A DNA stretch of 64,000 nt. Source: Malachius bipustulatus. Its lineage: Eukaryota; Arthropoda; Insecta; Coleoptera; Melyridae. The stretch covers positions 4,464,001 to 4,528,000 of the forward strand of contig OU342631.1 in NCBI GenBank assembly GCA_910589415.1, in the 5' to 3' direction. Made by a program: the position numbers and the translations under genes. A model generated the notes under the pieces. It was not told the DNA's origin and made no database searches. It worked only from the letters and a program-made list of their open reading frames with translations. Below, one piece after another: positions 11,395-23,602 of this stretch (its first letter is position 1; the number at the start of each line of letters is the position of its first letter).

Positions 11395-12985
11395 CCTGTT
11401 TGAAAGCCAGAAGGCGGTGCGAAGAGCGGATAAAATAACTTCCGTAAGCTTGTCCGCTAGGTCAGAATTTTGCGACAAGCTCTTACCCTCTCTCAATCTG
11501 TTCTGACGGCAACTTTGTGACATATTATTCTGAAGAGAAGGAATGTACTTGAAAAAATATTTGCCGAAAACTCAACTTTGGACTCTTAGAGAAAGTTGCC
11601 TCATCCTACCCGATACTGAAACTTGTACGAGGGAAATAAAGCTTAGGCAGAAGGCTATCAGGTGCATGAATAGTTTCGTCTATACACATCAACCTGGGAG
11701 CGAAGCCCGACAACATTCCTGCACTCTAGTATTTTCCGTCAATCCTGGAAGTCTGCTCATATAGGACTAGTCCCAAAAAGGAAGATAAAAGTCTGCAAGG
11801 AAATAGTCGGCCTTCTCATGTTTTCAAGGTGATGAAGAAAGTCGTCAATTCAGAAATGTTTTCTCACGTGGAGCAAGCTGAGACTCTGAGTAATTGTCTG
11901 AGTAATACTACGTAATATCATATTAATTGTCGAGGTAAGCAATTTATACCGCCGACTTGATGACTTATCTGACTCAATGCGATAATTCATCCATTGAAAC
12001 GTTTGTAGAAGGGCGGGCGGTGGCCTTGAACATCTCAAAAGCGTTCGATAGAAACTAGCATGAAGGTCTGCTTAGTAAACTTCCCTCCTATGAGCTCTCT
12101 GCTCAGCTCTGTAGGTGGATCTTCAGGTTCCGTTCCGATAAAAGCTCACTTGACGTTGTAGACCGGACATCATCTAACTGTCATACCACCATCTCTGGAG
12201 TGCCCCAGGGCTCGGTGTTACCACCCGCTCTATCCCTTTCGTATATAAACGACCTACAAACTTTAACATATAACCAGATTCAATTCAGACAGTATCAATT
12301 CTGACCTAGTACTATTGTTGTAGATAGTACTCTGATAACTTGGTATATAATAATTCAATGCTCTGTTAACGGGACTAGTTGTCGCTATGTCCGGCAACAC
12401 CATAGAGCAGAATGGTGATATCTTCTTACATACATCCTTGGCTATTAGTTCTAGCTTTTGTTGATATAGACTCATGTTATTTTTCTTTAAAAACTGGCTG
12501 AACTGGCTGTCAAAAAAAAACCGGTAGGTAGTTCTCAAAGAATCAAATTTTATCCCAAAGAATCAATTTTACCCCTAGATAGTTGCTGAAAATTTATAAG
12601 GTACATCTGAACAACAACCGAATAAGGTTTTCATGTGTGAGTTTGGTGGGTCACCTCTTCCTGAGTCCCTATACTATCGGTTCGTCCATGGAAGCTACTG
12701 CTCTAGGAAGCTCGTGATCTTATGTAATGTCGACTAGAGCTGTTTTTGGACGCTATACATATCGAGCGCTAATGAGTGAGAACGCGGCAATTTACAGTTT
12801 GTTGGTCTCTACAAGTAAGCTACATTTTGTAGATACAAATGATCGTTTCTCCCTAGAAATGCGGCGCTTTTGAATTCACTACCATGATATGTCTTCTCTT
12901 TATTAATTTAAATCGAGGATAAGTAAATATTAGGTACCTTCGTGGTGGTGCAAGAACAAAGTTAAGTAAATTTATTCCATTATTT
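11395..12985 (+). pseudogene. Jockey-like LINE reverse transcriptase, decayed
   Basis: Successive fragments in shifting frames spell a non-LTR RT. A linker reads RRADKITSVSLSARSEFCDK (about 11420-11480). SWKSAHIGLVPKRK (about 11740-11785) matches the SWKxAxVxPxPKK motif. TADLMTYLTQC (about 11950-11985) follows. ALNISKAFD (about 12020-12045) carries the first catalytic aspartate region. ISGVPQGSVLPPALSLSYINDL (about 12190-12260) is the classic GVPQGSVLSP motif. Worn C-terminal pieces (FHGSCSRKL, DRFSLEMRRF, about 12680-12875) follow. Many stops and frameshifts are present and the YxDD box is gone. The copy is 5' truncated and long dead. Confidence 0.85.
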
Positions 12986-14315
12986 ACCCTCCTGCTCTAA
13001 CTCTGCCTCTTACATCTTTAACAACTCTTTCCCAGATATTGGTCGTTTTAGATCTTATTCCCGAATTTCTCTATAATTTCAAATATAACTTTAGTTTTGG
13101 CAAATTGTATGATTTTGTAGTCTAGAACAGGACTTCTTATCATTTTTCTACCCATTACTTTGTTTTTTTTGTGAAGAAAAAAACCTTTTAACTCCGATAG
13201 TAGACTTAATATAAAGGCGGTTGTAAACTTCAAAATATCAGAGTTAACAAAGATTATGACGTTAAACATTGAGCAGGTACTAAGCCTGGGACACAAGCAC
13301 TTGTCTGCCAGGCTTAGTGGTAAGAACTTATCACAACTTACGGAGGTGAAGAGATGTATATCGAATACGCTATCGAAAATTCAGAAATAAAGTTTTTAGA
13401 CAAAAAAAAAAAGAACAGAACTTACAATCCGATGCATGTCGTAATCTACCCGGCTTACTCACTCAACTGTAATTTACCAGTAACATCACGAGTTCGTAAC
13501 ATTTTTAAATCAGTGTTATTTTAATTACTATTACGATCGCAGGAAAAAGTTTATTAATTAAAATGAGTTGAAAAAGTTCAAACTTTGTATCAAACAGTTG
13601 TTCAAACACTACGAAAAATAAATTGGTCTACCACTTAGAGAATGATATTTTTTAACGTAACTTCAGGTAATTAATAAGCAAAAAATTCATTACATCAAGT
13701 AACCAATCGTTAAATTGTTTCAAATGAACACGAAGAATACTTTGTTTTCTCGTATATCAAACGGATAAGGGGAAGCTATGTGATCGTTTAAGAGTAACTA
13801 AAAATGCTTTTGCTGCGATGTTAAAAAATTCCGCTTGCTCTCTGATTTTCAGATCAAAAAGACCACTCTTCTTTCAGTTTTCGTCCGCCTTTATGTCGCT
13901 CTTGTTCTGTCGAAGTTTCTGTTCGCTAAACCTTCCCGTATTCAACATCGTTGGCCAGATCTTAATGAGAGTTGGTTTGGAAGCACACGGTTTCAGATTA
14001 AATTCATTGAAATTGACAAAGAAATAACAAATTATATGATGATAACATTTCAGGAAAGAACTGAACAACATATCTTAGTATATAGGGGATGGTATAGCGA
14101 TATGATTCGAGTTTAAATTGGGTTGTTGACTAAAACTAACTTGAAATAGAAGTAGGTATGCTATAGTAATATGAAAGTAAGATGATTAATAAGAATAATA
14201 ATTGATAATTATTATTATTTTTGTAAATCATTAAAATCTTAGATTCGGGCCGGTTACACAAACATAATTAACAATTACTGATTTTAAATTGCAAATTTTG
14301 AAAATATGGCGAATA
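12986..14315. other. AT-rich non-coding stretch
   Basis: No supported gene. Overlapping frames at 13818-14116 (about 93 residues) lack any recognised motif and overlap another frame and an opposite-strand frame of similar quality. Confidence 0.4.
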
Positions 14316-15198
14316 TACAGGGTTATTCACGGTATACGCCACGGAAGTTTACGGCCGTGTCTCTGGATTTAAGGATCTTTTTATTTTTGGAGTGGATAGA
14401 GACCCGCCAGATGTACGTTTTAAAATTATATTCATAATGTACAGGTGTCCCAAAAGCATGAAACATATCAAAGTTATGTTTTTTTAAATGGAATGCTCCT
14501 ATGCTATTGCATTTTTAGATTGTCTTAGAAGAGAAAATAAGATTGGCTTTTACAGTTGGTGCTTAAATTCAGAAGTTTTTGAGTTATAAACAAGTGAAAA
14601 TCGTCATTTTTCAAGTTCAAGGCCCTGTACAACGAAAACGGCTGAAGATAGAGAAAAACGGCTTACATGTCCCTATTTTAACTTTTCATGTGCTATCCTA
14701 CGATGTAGATGAAATGTTTATACAGGGTGATAAAAAATTTGAAAAATTCTGAAATTTCTCCCCGCGTCGCCAAATAAAAAAATCGAAGAAAGCACAAATT
14801 TTTCTATACCATAGGATAGTACATAAAAAGTTAAAATAGGGACATGTAAGCCGTTTTTCTCTATCTTGAACCGCTTTCGTTGTACAGGGCCTTGAACTTT
14901 AAAAATGACGATTTTCACTTGTTTATAACTCAAAAACTTCTGAATTTAAACACCAACTGTAAAAAGCCAATCTTATTTTCTCTTCTCAGACAATCTAAAA
15001 ATGCAATAACATAGGAGCATTCCATTTAAAAAAACATAACTTTGATATGCTTTATGATTTTGGGACACCCTGTACATTATGAATATAATTTTAAAACGTA
15101 CCTCTGCCGAGTCTCTATCCACTCCAAAAATAAAAAGATCCTAAAATCCAGAGACACGGCCATAAGCTTCCGTGGCGTATAGCGTGAATAACCCTGTA
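14316..15198. mobile_element. 883-bp palindromic MITE (CAGGGTT...AACCCTG)
   Basis: The left arm (14316-14704) and right arm (14811-15198) are near-perfect reverse complements of about 389 bp around a loop of about 106 bp. The ends are tacagggttattcac and gtgaataaccctgta, so a TA dinucleotide flanks CAGGGTT, as in Tc1/mariner-like insertions. A second CAGGTGTCCC-type terminus lies inside each arm (about 14440 and 15060), and a third TACAGGGTG sits in the loop. This suggests stacked or nested foldback events. It is non-coding and could fold into a very long hairpin. Confidence 0.9.
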
Positions 15199-16000
15199 TT
15201 TTTAACGGTAATTAAAATCTTCTTTGAAGGGAGTATAACCTATTTTCAGCAATATCAGACCAATATTTTTATAATACAGGTCATTTTAAAATCAGTTGTT
15301 ATTCTCTGAGGAGATTTTTAATTACGTTTATGCAATCGGACAAAAGTATAACAAAAATGTAAAAGATTGTAAAAATTACAATCAATTCCAAAATTACATG
15401 TATTTTATAAATAGCCCTTTGCATACAAAAATCTTTTTTTAATTCAAAAAAGATTTTTAATGATGATTTTAGGTAAATAATTCGACTTAAATTATTGGAT
15501 CAAGTTATTTAACGTAATATATTTTCCAAGAAAAAATTAAAATATTACAATTTCTAATTCCAGATTTGAAAGCGGTACCTACGTATACATATTACGACTT
15601 CTCATAATTTCTCATTAATTAACCTCATAGATTAAGAATGTAGATTCTTAAAAGATTTTTAATTATGAAATTATGAAAAAACATTTTTTAATTTGGCACC
15701 CTGTGTGGTATGCTAGTACATTCGTCATAAAAGGGCTGCAAGGTCTGCCGCACGGCTGACAGAAATCAAATATGAAAATCCACTTGATGTCAAGCTTTAA
15801 TATACGACCCAATTTAGACTTAAATTTACAATTTCACAATTTATTATAAATTCAAAAGTTGATAAATCGTGTAAATAAGCCGTTGCAATCTGTAACTGAT
15901 TTTACTCCAAACAGAGAGCTTTCGGGGCTGATTAAAATTTTATAATTACCGACTCATAACTATAGGTTGAGCATGCGGGTGCGAAAAGCAGAGAGGGCAG
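15199..16000. other. AT-rich non-coding stretch with a small hairpin
   Basis: A short inverted repeat of aaaaatctttttt type lies at 15427-15460. Otherwise nothing is recognisable. Confidence 0.4.
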
Positions 16001-16570
16001 GCTTTCACAAAACGTTCCTCTCTTCGCTCCTGCAGCACTCTCGCACATCGTCTCTTTCATTCGGGATAATAACTCGCGGCCAAAGTTAGATTATTCAGTG
16101 GAGGGCAGGCGAGCAAACACAGCCTCCTTCCTGCCGGTCAAACAGACCTCCATTCCCTACCCTTACACCTTTTTTGGGTCGGACATGTCACCTTGCAAAC
16201 GCAGGTCCTATTTGTTATTACAAACTTCACAAACACGCCGGCATCATCTTCTGTAAAGCGTTCATTGTACCTAAGTCTTATTATACTGAGCCATAATGCC
16301 TTTTTTATCAGAATACCCATAACAAAGATTCAAGTCCTATTTAGGCTTGCTTTATATGAACATTATTTTACATGAACCATTTACTCTGATAGTCGTAGCG
16401 CTTCTAAGAAGATTTCCACTAGGGAATTTGTACAGATTTGTACGAGATTACACAGCAGGAATTAGTGTTGAACTAATAGAATATCTCTTTAATGAGTCCC
16501 GGCGCATAAGCAGGGGTTCCCATCCTCCGACGTGGATGAAGTCTACCCGTTTATCCCGCTAATATGCGGG
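16001..16570. other. GC-richer unique block
   Basis: This block is less AT-rich than its flanks and non-repetitive in the window. Its short frames on both strands have no motif. It is a candidate regulatory or intronic segment. Confidence 0.35.
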
Positions 16571-18059
16571 GATCAGCAGGATGTTCAAACAATGGCAGTG
16601 TTTTGAATTCCGGCTTAGCAGGATCTGCCAGTCAGTTACTTTAGCTCTGAATGCGCGAATTTAGTTCTGTTTGTTATTTAGTTGAAGGGGAAAAGTTGTG
16701 TGCGGCCGCATAGACTTGGTGTTTAGCTCAGGCTTAAATATATATGTATGTATGTGTGTACCGGGTGGAAACTAACAAGTGCGAATATAGGCCCAAAGCA
16801 TAATGCCCAATTGGATTTCTCATAGACTCCCACATGGTAACAATGACAGGAAAAATTGTTTTAGCCATTATCGGTCCTAAAATGGTAGGTATAGTCAGAT
16901 TCACATCCGATTTTCCCTGCGATATGACCGGTGAAACACCGGCTGAAAAAACCTCGAAATGAGCAGCCTATATTTCGCGGGCGGCTGCTGTAGTTAAAAA
17001 GTTTTCGTTTCTATCATGTCGCGTTGTTCTACTACCCAAGTCCTGGTAAATACTTTAGCCGAGGCTTTTTTTGAAAGTAAATGTAATAAAAAAGTAGCTT
17101 TAAAGGATAGAAAGAAATAGTAGGTACAATATATTTTGATGCCTGTATGTAAGGATTTGCCTCTAGTCAAATATTGCAACAGCATTGTTTTGAAAACATA
17201 TATCCGAAGCCTATTAAATTTCTCTTTGTACTATTCATTCTAAAGTCTAAAATATCAAATCACCTATGAGACATTAATTTTGAAAACAACAACTAATTTG
17301 TCAGTAATTGAATTGATATCACGGTTGATTAATTAGAAGTTCCTCAGAATACATTAATTGGAACTAATATCAAGTTAGAATGGTTTCCTAGGGAACCTTC
17401 AAAATTCAATTCACTAAGTTAATACCTAGTCCTTGGTACTGGAACTGGAATAAAAATACTCAGAATATTGGTTTTATTTCAAGCAAAATCCTGGCATAAA
17501 CTTGACCTTTGTATTTTAAAAGGCGAAGGTTGCAGTGAGTGTAAATAGAAAACGGACAGTTATTTTCGAGTAGGTAAATTCTTACCGAGCTCAATATAAT
17601 ATCACGTTGGGTAAAATAACGATGAATAACTATGTTCCACCAGGACTCAGAAACCTACATTTTTTTGTAAATTTTTGTAAAAAAAGACTAGCGCATTTTG
17701 TTACAAAAAAAGTCCATGAAGGTTAAAGAGGTGGATATTTCGTGACGTAGGATGTTGTCATGAATACGAAATAATATGCCGAATATGCAGCCCAAATTCT
17801 GCCCAAGTCATCAATATTGAATATGAAACGAATATCTCCTGAAATTCCGGTCATATTGTCTTCCCAATATTACCGCTTCACCGTTTGTCTCTAGTAAGTT
17901 AGCCTAAAGTTGTGGCCTTGAATACGTAGAACCTGCTATAAAAACAAAGCAATAGGCATAGAAATAGGCATGAAAATAAGGCGAATCAAGACTACCCCCT
18001 AAAAAAATTACTAATGAACTAAATAATTGAAGTCTGTGATTACTGATGTGTGTACTCTT
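16571..18059. other. AT-rich non-coding stretch
   Basis: Contains a short TATG/TG microsatellite (about 16738-16760). No coding frame or long repeat was recognised. Confidence 0.4.
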
Positions 18060-18520
18060 TCGCGGCTAGCTTCAACTGAAATCCATATTGATTTATTCTG
18101 GCTGTTTAGTCTTGCGTCTATGAAGATTTGCTCCGAACGTAACTGCGGCAGACATCATCAGCCACTATATCTCGACTGATAACTAATTGAACGGCTGGAA
18201 GAGCGCACCTAATTTGTAGATTGTTGGTTCGGTAACGTCATACCCCTCCACTAGTTGTCTATAACATCTCGGTCTCTCCGATGATGTCATGGACTGCTGA
18301 GTCAGATGATGTCTCAACAACGCTGGATATCAAATCCTCCGCAGTGTCATTCCTTCCCCCTGCCTGTTGAAATTATTTGGCTGCTTGTAAATTTCAATTA
18401 TTGCTTCACGACAACATGCTCCGCGACAGCAGCTGACTTGTCTGTCTGATGGCCCAGCGGCGACAGTTTCTCTTTTAATTTAAATGCGTTCTATAACAAC
18501 CCGTAGTCGGAATGCGGGAA
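18060..18520. other. GC-richer unique block
   Basis: This balanced-composition stretch has repeated atgatgtc words (about 18280-18315) but no open frame worth reporting. It stands out from its AT-rich flanks and is a candidate conserved non-coding element. Confidence 0.35.
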
Positions 18521-19555
18521 TTATTGATCTTTTATGCCAGCTACTGACTATTTAGCTTAGAGTCATCGTGAGTGGGCCATTTTTAACACCTCCACTGCGA
18601 CCGAAAGACTATTGTGCCTTGATACTAACTATTAACCTAGGCTTCAAGAAAAGTTGTGGTCTCGAGTTTTCATTTTTCCAAAAAGTCTAAATAACAAACT
18701 ACTTTTGTTAATTAAACTACAAAAATTAAATTGACGAAGAATAAAAAAATCTTTGACAAACACGAACTGACAGATTAGAATAAACCTAGCATTATTCTCA
18801 ACCTAATTCGTTGCAAAACCATGTTCTTTGTAAAATGCAGCACCCTATATCACATCGGATCACTTATCTTGGTTCCTGCAGCATTTATTCTTCCCCTAAG
18901 ATATTTTACACAATCTTTGCGAGCTATATAGACTAGGGTCTTTAAATGGCCCCATTGGGATAAATCGCACTTAACCAGGTCGGTAGACCGTGTTGGCCAA
19001 ACATTAACAACTTCTCTAACGCTCCACACCTGTCTGATTATGTCTTTCTATCAATCTCGCACAATTTTTATAGAATGGACAGTTGTTGTAGTTGTAGGAT
19101 CATTTATTTGCCCATGCATTGTTTACGTAATGCTAGTGCCAGTGCAAGGGAAATCGTAATGAAAGTCGTTCCAATTAGCAATACAAGTTTAAGTAAGATT
19201 TATACAGGAGGTGCATAAACAAAGGTCTTCTGATCACAAATATGCGAAAATATAGCTAAAGGTGTACATAATTTACATATGCCTTAAGAGCAAGATTGAT
19301 ATTAATTGATGCTCATTTTTTTCTCACAGTCGGTAATCTTATCAAATTATTTTTGGCATAAGGGGGATGATTGAGGGGATCGCATTTCCTGGCTGCTACA
19401 ATCGCATCTTTGTTAGGTTCTAGAAATGACACTTGAAATAGTGTTACTTCCAATTTTGTCATTTTGTCATGATATAAGTTCCACGTAGATAGCTTTTCGT
19501 CTTTAGTGATTATTAATATTTATGATTATTAAAATAAGCATAAAATCCTGTTAAC
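18521..19555. other. AT-rich non-coding stretch
   Basis: No gene, RNA or clear repeat boundary was seen. Confidence 0.4.
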
Positions 19556-19558
19556 TAA

Positions 19559-21721
19559 GGGCCGGTTGTTCGTACAGTGGTTAAGCATTTAGCCATATTC
19601 AAATTGCCTAATCTGTGATTATCTCACAGTTTGTGTTGTTCAAAAGTCAAAAGTTAAGCGGTGTTAAAATTTGAATAGAGATTAGAAGTTAATCTGTGAT
19701 TTGGCAGTTAACCACAGATTAAGGGAAAATTTGCGTTGTTCAAAGCCAGTTGAACGTAGTTAAGTATGTAAACCTGTGGTTAGGTTAACCACAGATTTTT
19801 GGGTGGTTAAACTATTTGACCATGTTCAAAGTGACAGTTTGATATGTCAGAATTATATTAATTTGTCAATTTAAATCAAAATAAAACCAAAATAACGATT
19901 GTAGAAGTATTTATTGATATGATTACCATGTTTTATAATTAAAAGTAGGTATTAAGTTTGAAAAGTAGGTATATTGCATCAATAAAATATAAAAAATGTA
20001 AAATTTATCATAACCACCATCATCTGTCACTTTTCTTCCATCCAACCGGTCGAATGACCTTGAGTTTAATGAGAAATATGTGGGGATATCTATTGATCTT
20101 TTTTGAACTTGAAAAAATGAAGTACCTACTGAGTACGTAAAATAGGTACCTACCTTCAATAATTCTTCCTGTAAATAAACTTTTACCTTTAAAATGACTT
20201 TACTTTCATCATTATAAGTTATAACAATAACTTCGCCTTTTCATAGTACCTACCTACCTAACCTACCAAAAAAGACGATTCTTTTCTCGGATTTACTTCC
20301 TATTATTGAGGTTTCTTATAAATAACTTTTACTTTCATTGTAGGTAAAGTCTATTTTTTATTTAGATGGACTTGTCAAACAGCTGTTAAGTTGGTACCCT
20401 GTGCAATCTTTAAACAGTAATTTTCATATTGTCGGATGGTAGCCTGTTTTCTTGACCTTGGCAAAAAATTTACGTTGTGACTAAAGTAACGGCAACATTC
20501 CCCGATTCGTGTATAGGCTATGACGTCACCTGCAAAACATGTTTCCTTGTTGTAAGTTGCACTGTTATAAAACGCAAGTTAAAAACTTCAAATTACTTTA
20601 TTTTCTTCGAAAATAGTCCTTTTTTAGAAGTTATTCGTTTTTTGAGGATAAATTTAACTGTTGCTTGGATTGACTATAATAATCTTAATGACGTTTTGCG
20701 AAAACTAGGTCTGGGTCCTCAGTCGGCACTCTAGTCACAGCGAAACGCCAGAAACTTGAAAAGTTGAAGTTGTCAAATTGACAAACCAAATTATCAAATT
20801 AAAAATTATTAAAATGCTCAGGCAGGTAAATTTATTTCAAAAGAAAGAAAAGAATGAATCATCAAATGCTATAAACATTAGCGATTGAAAGATATTTCTC
20901 CAGATTAAGCAAAAATACAGTTTAATCAGATTCCTTGAAATATTCCTTGAGAAATTCTTAAAAAATGATTTAAATAATGTAAGTACCTCTATTTGTCAAG
21001 AATAGATCTTCTATTTTCAACATTTTTACATAAAACTAAGAAGGAATCGGTCTAATATCTTACATATATAAGATTTATAAGAGTAAATAGCTAGGTGCTT
21101 ACACTTACAAGTCTCTAAAATTTTCCAATTTATTACCTCTAGAAATTGCGTTTATAATTTTTCCAATTTTAAATTTTGAAATAAAATGACATTTCAACTA
21201 ATCGACATAACCTAAATTAATTTAGTAACCATTCTAGTGACTATTTTGGTAACAACTATCACCATAACCAACCTAATCAGTCTTGTTGCCAATCGTTCCC
21301 CTAGAATTTTGACTTGGTGGAATCCATCTAAATAAAAAATAAAGTATAGGTACGTAGGTAGGTGTGGTATGACTTATATTCGGTATGTAGATTAATAAAA
21401 ATTAACTATTATAACATTTTACACGGAACACGGTAGATAAGACGTAAAAATTGGGGAAGTTGCGAAGTTGATTTTGTTTTGATTCTCCGACGTAACGCCA
21501 TCATTGAACGGTGCCGTGTGCCGTCGAGTAGTGCCGACAATGCCGATTGGCTGAGAAAAGTAAACTCTGCAATGTTGCCGACTCGCGTGTAGCTTTAATC
21601 TCAGGTTACCTAACCACCGATTTCAGATCTTTTGAACAACGCAATTGGAAGTTAACCACATTCAAATTTTAACTATAGCTAACTAATCACAGATTAACTT
21701 TTCGTACGAACAACCGGCCCT
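19559..21721. mobile_element. 2.2-kb TIR DNA transposon (GGGCCGGTTGTTCG ends), probably non-autonomous
   Basis: The left end gggccggttgttcgtac (from 19559) is answered by gtacgaacaaccggccc at the right end (to 21720/21721), with TAA on both sides (19556-19558 and 21722-21724). A 3-bp TAA duplication with G/C-rich ends fits PIF/Harbinger-like elements. Sub-terminal sequence on both sides repeats taaccacagattaa-type words in both orientations (about 19600-19800 and 21600-21715), as transposase-binding arrays often do. Frames inside (for example 20477-20734) show no transposase motif, so it is probably non-autonomous. The superfamily is an inference. Confidence 0.8.
19590..19800. repeat. Sub-terminal array of CTGTGGTTAA / TTAACCACAG words
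   Basis: At least five related words (taatctgtgatt, gttaaccacagatt, cctgtggttagg and similar) occur in alternating orientation inside the left end. The right end carries matching copies. They are likely transposase-binding sites or remnants of an expanded terminal inverted repeat. Confidence 0.6.
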
Positions 21722-21724
21722 TAA

Positions 21725-22255
21725 TCAATCAAATTTGATTCTAATCCAATATTATTTTAAAATTGTGCTAGAAACAGGATCGAAACCATAGAACAATCCA
21801 TAGGTAAACCGAATGTGGAATGAAAACAACATGTCACAGATTTGCACAGACGTGGTAGTAGCCAGTCCTCAAGCAATCAAAAGGAAAACAGGTTGAAGTT
21901 AGTTATTTCATAGACGTCGGTTATCGTAATTGAACAGGTATTTGATTCATTAGAGATTTATTTTTTATAGAGATTTTGAAGTTGATTTGTTTTGAAGCTT
22001 TTTGAAGTTTTTTTGACAAATAAAATAGACTTATCTTTGCTGAGCGTGGCAACCATGTAAACATTATTCAATTTATAAGCCACTTTTGAATTAGAACACT
22101 AAAACTGTTCCAGATTTATTTAAACAGAACTGTGCATTCTGTTGTCATTCCGCGTTCGGTCTACAAGAGAACAAAAATATGAATTATCGAAGTGGCGGTG
22201 ATAGGTATAATTTCCCAATGACACATACTGAGTATTTTACAAAAAAAAAAACATC
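21725..22255. other. AT-rich non-coding stretch
   Basis: No coding motif was recognised. It may include the missing N-terminal part of the transposase relic that follows, but this could not be read. Confidence 0.35.
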
Positions 22256-22269
22256 CGCAGCATCCAACT

Positions 22270-22745
22270 CCTGAAATCTCTGATGACGGGAGTATTCAGA
22301 GAAATCTTGAACACACTAAATTACCTGTAATCCAACTGCTTGATGAAATGAATGGAAATGACTTTGATCGACTTGTGGGCTTACCGATATGAAACGTTTA
22401 GAGAAAAAATTGTAATATTTATTTACAAAGAAGTAGTTTATGTGCAATATTTGATGACGAAGGTCCACAGAGAGTCTTAGATACTGAACGAATATAATTC
22501 GAATTTATTGAGGGAGACAGGCCATAATTCCCTCCTAGATATAACGTGCAAGAAGGAATTCTTGGCAAAGATGACACTATATCATTCTCATAGATGGTAA
22601 TTTATAGGTTGAAGTTTATTAGATTTACTTGCAAAGATATCGATTCGGATTTATCTGAAATTTAAGAACTTGGCGAAAATTTATTACCAAATTAATGGAT
22701 TTTTCAGAAAGATAAAGCGCCACCGTATTATGTAAAATATGTGTT
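22270..22745 (+). pseudogene. Tc1/mariner-type transposase relic
   Basis: Fragments in several frames follow the order of an insect Tc1/mariner-like transposase. SIQRNLEHTKLPVIQLLDEM with NDFDR is the linker after the helix-turn-helix domain, before the first catalytic Asp. NIYLQRSSLCAIFDDE lies around that Asp (SDE-type motif). YNVQEGILGK corresponds to the conserved NVWAGILG stretch. FIDGNL follows. WIFQKDKAPPYYVKYV is the decayed form of the FQQDGAPPHY block with the second Asp. At least five stops or frameshifts are present and the C-terminus is missing. It would have cut and pasted DNA at TA sites and is now dead. Confidence 0.75.
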
Positions 22746-23602
22746 GCTTGGAAATTAATAGAAGGTACTTATTAATAATAATCATCATCACGTTCTGCAC
22801 GAATATCCAAGTCCAGTTCATGCGATATTCGCAAAAAAGTTACCTTATTCTTAAATGCACGTTATTTTTCGCATTTTCATAGGTATCTCGCATATCTGAA
22901 GAAAAACGGACTGTAATGACTTATAAGGTTTTCGTTGAACAATTTACATTGAAATATAGACTGAACAGCTCAAAAAATAGTAAAGCGGCTTACGTGTTCC
23001 TATTCACGGTTTGTCCCATGCAGCAAACGATTCTGTGAAGGGATCAGAATAATTAGTAAAAATATCCCATCCCAACAATGTAGTTTCGCTTTTGATTTGA
23101 ACAGTCATTAAATGAAAACTCCATTGACTTGATGATTTTAGTATACCTGGTTCTGAATCGTTCGGAATCCTATGTTGCACAAACCTTATTTTAAAACTCA
23201 GGTAATATTGTTAAAATGCTTCATATTTTGCAATTTCCTTAGTTATTCGACCGGTAAAATCATGTTAATAATAATAATTAATCTCTTAGGAATGTGAACT
23301 ACTCCATATTTTAATACAAAAAGTAAGGTCACTTTTCCCTTCTAAACAACACGAGGTATCTATCTATCAAAAATGTGACATTTCCATTAAAGTCAGTAAG
23401 GTTCATAAAGGTGTTTGAGTTCAAGTAGCGGTGATTTGTTGATTTTTATTATAATTTGCATTTCTTGGTATTTTTCATTATAATCCAATTAGGATTTAGT
23501 AACTTTTCAACTTTGGTCCGTGAATATCATCTTCGATGTTCAGGCTTTACAAAAAAATATTGTCTCCTCCTTTCTAATTTCTATAAAATGTATCCAGAGA
23601 TG
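22746..23602. other. AT-rich non-coding stretch
   Basis: No coding frame, RNA gene or repeat with a partner in the window was recognised. Confidence 0.4.

Noticed and set aside
12263..12538. 91-codon minus-strand frame
   Set aside because: It overlaps the plus-strand LINE relic, which explains the sequence, and has no motif of its own.
14718..14933. Minus-strand frame inside the 14-kb palindrome
   Set aside because: It lies in one arm of a non-coding foldback, and its mirror in the other arm is not conserved as a frame.
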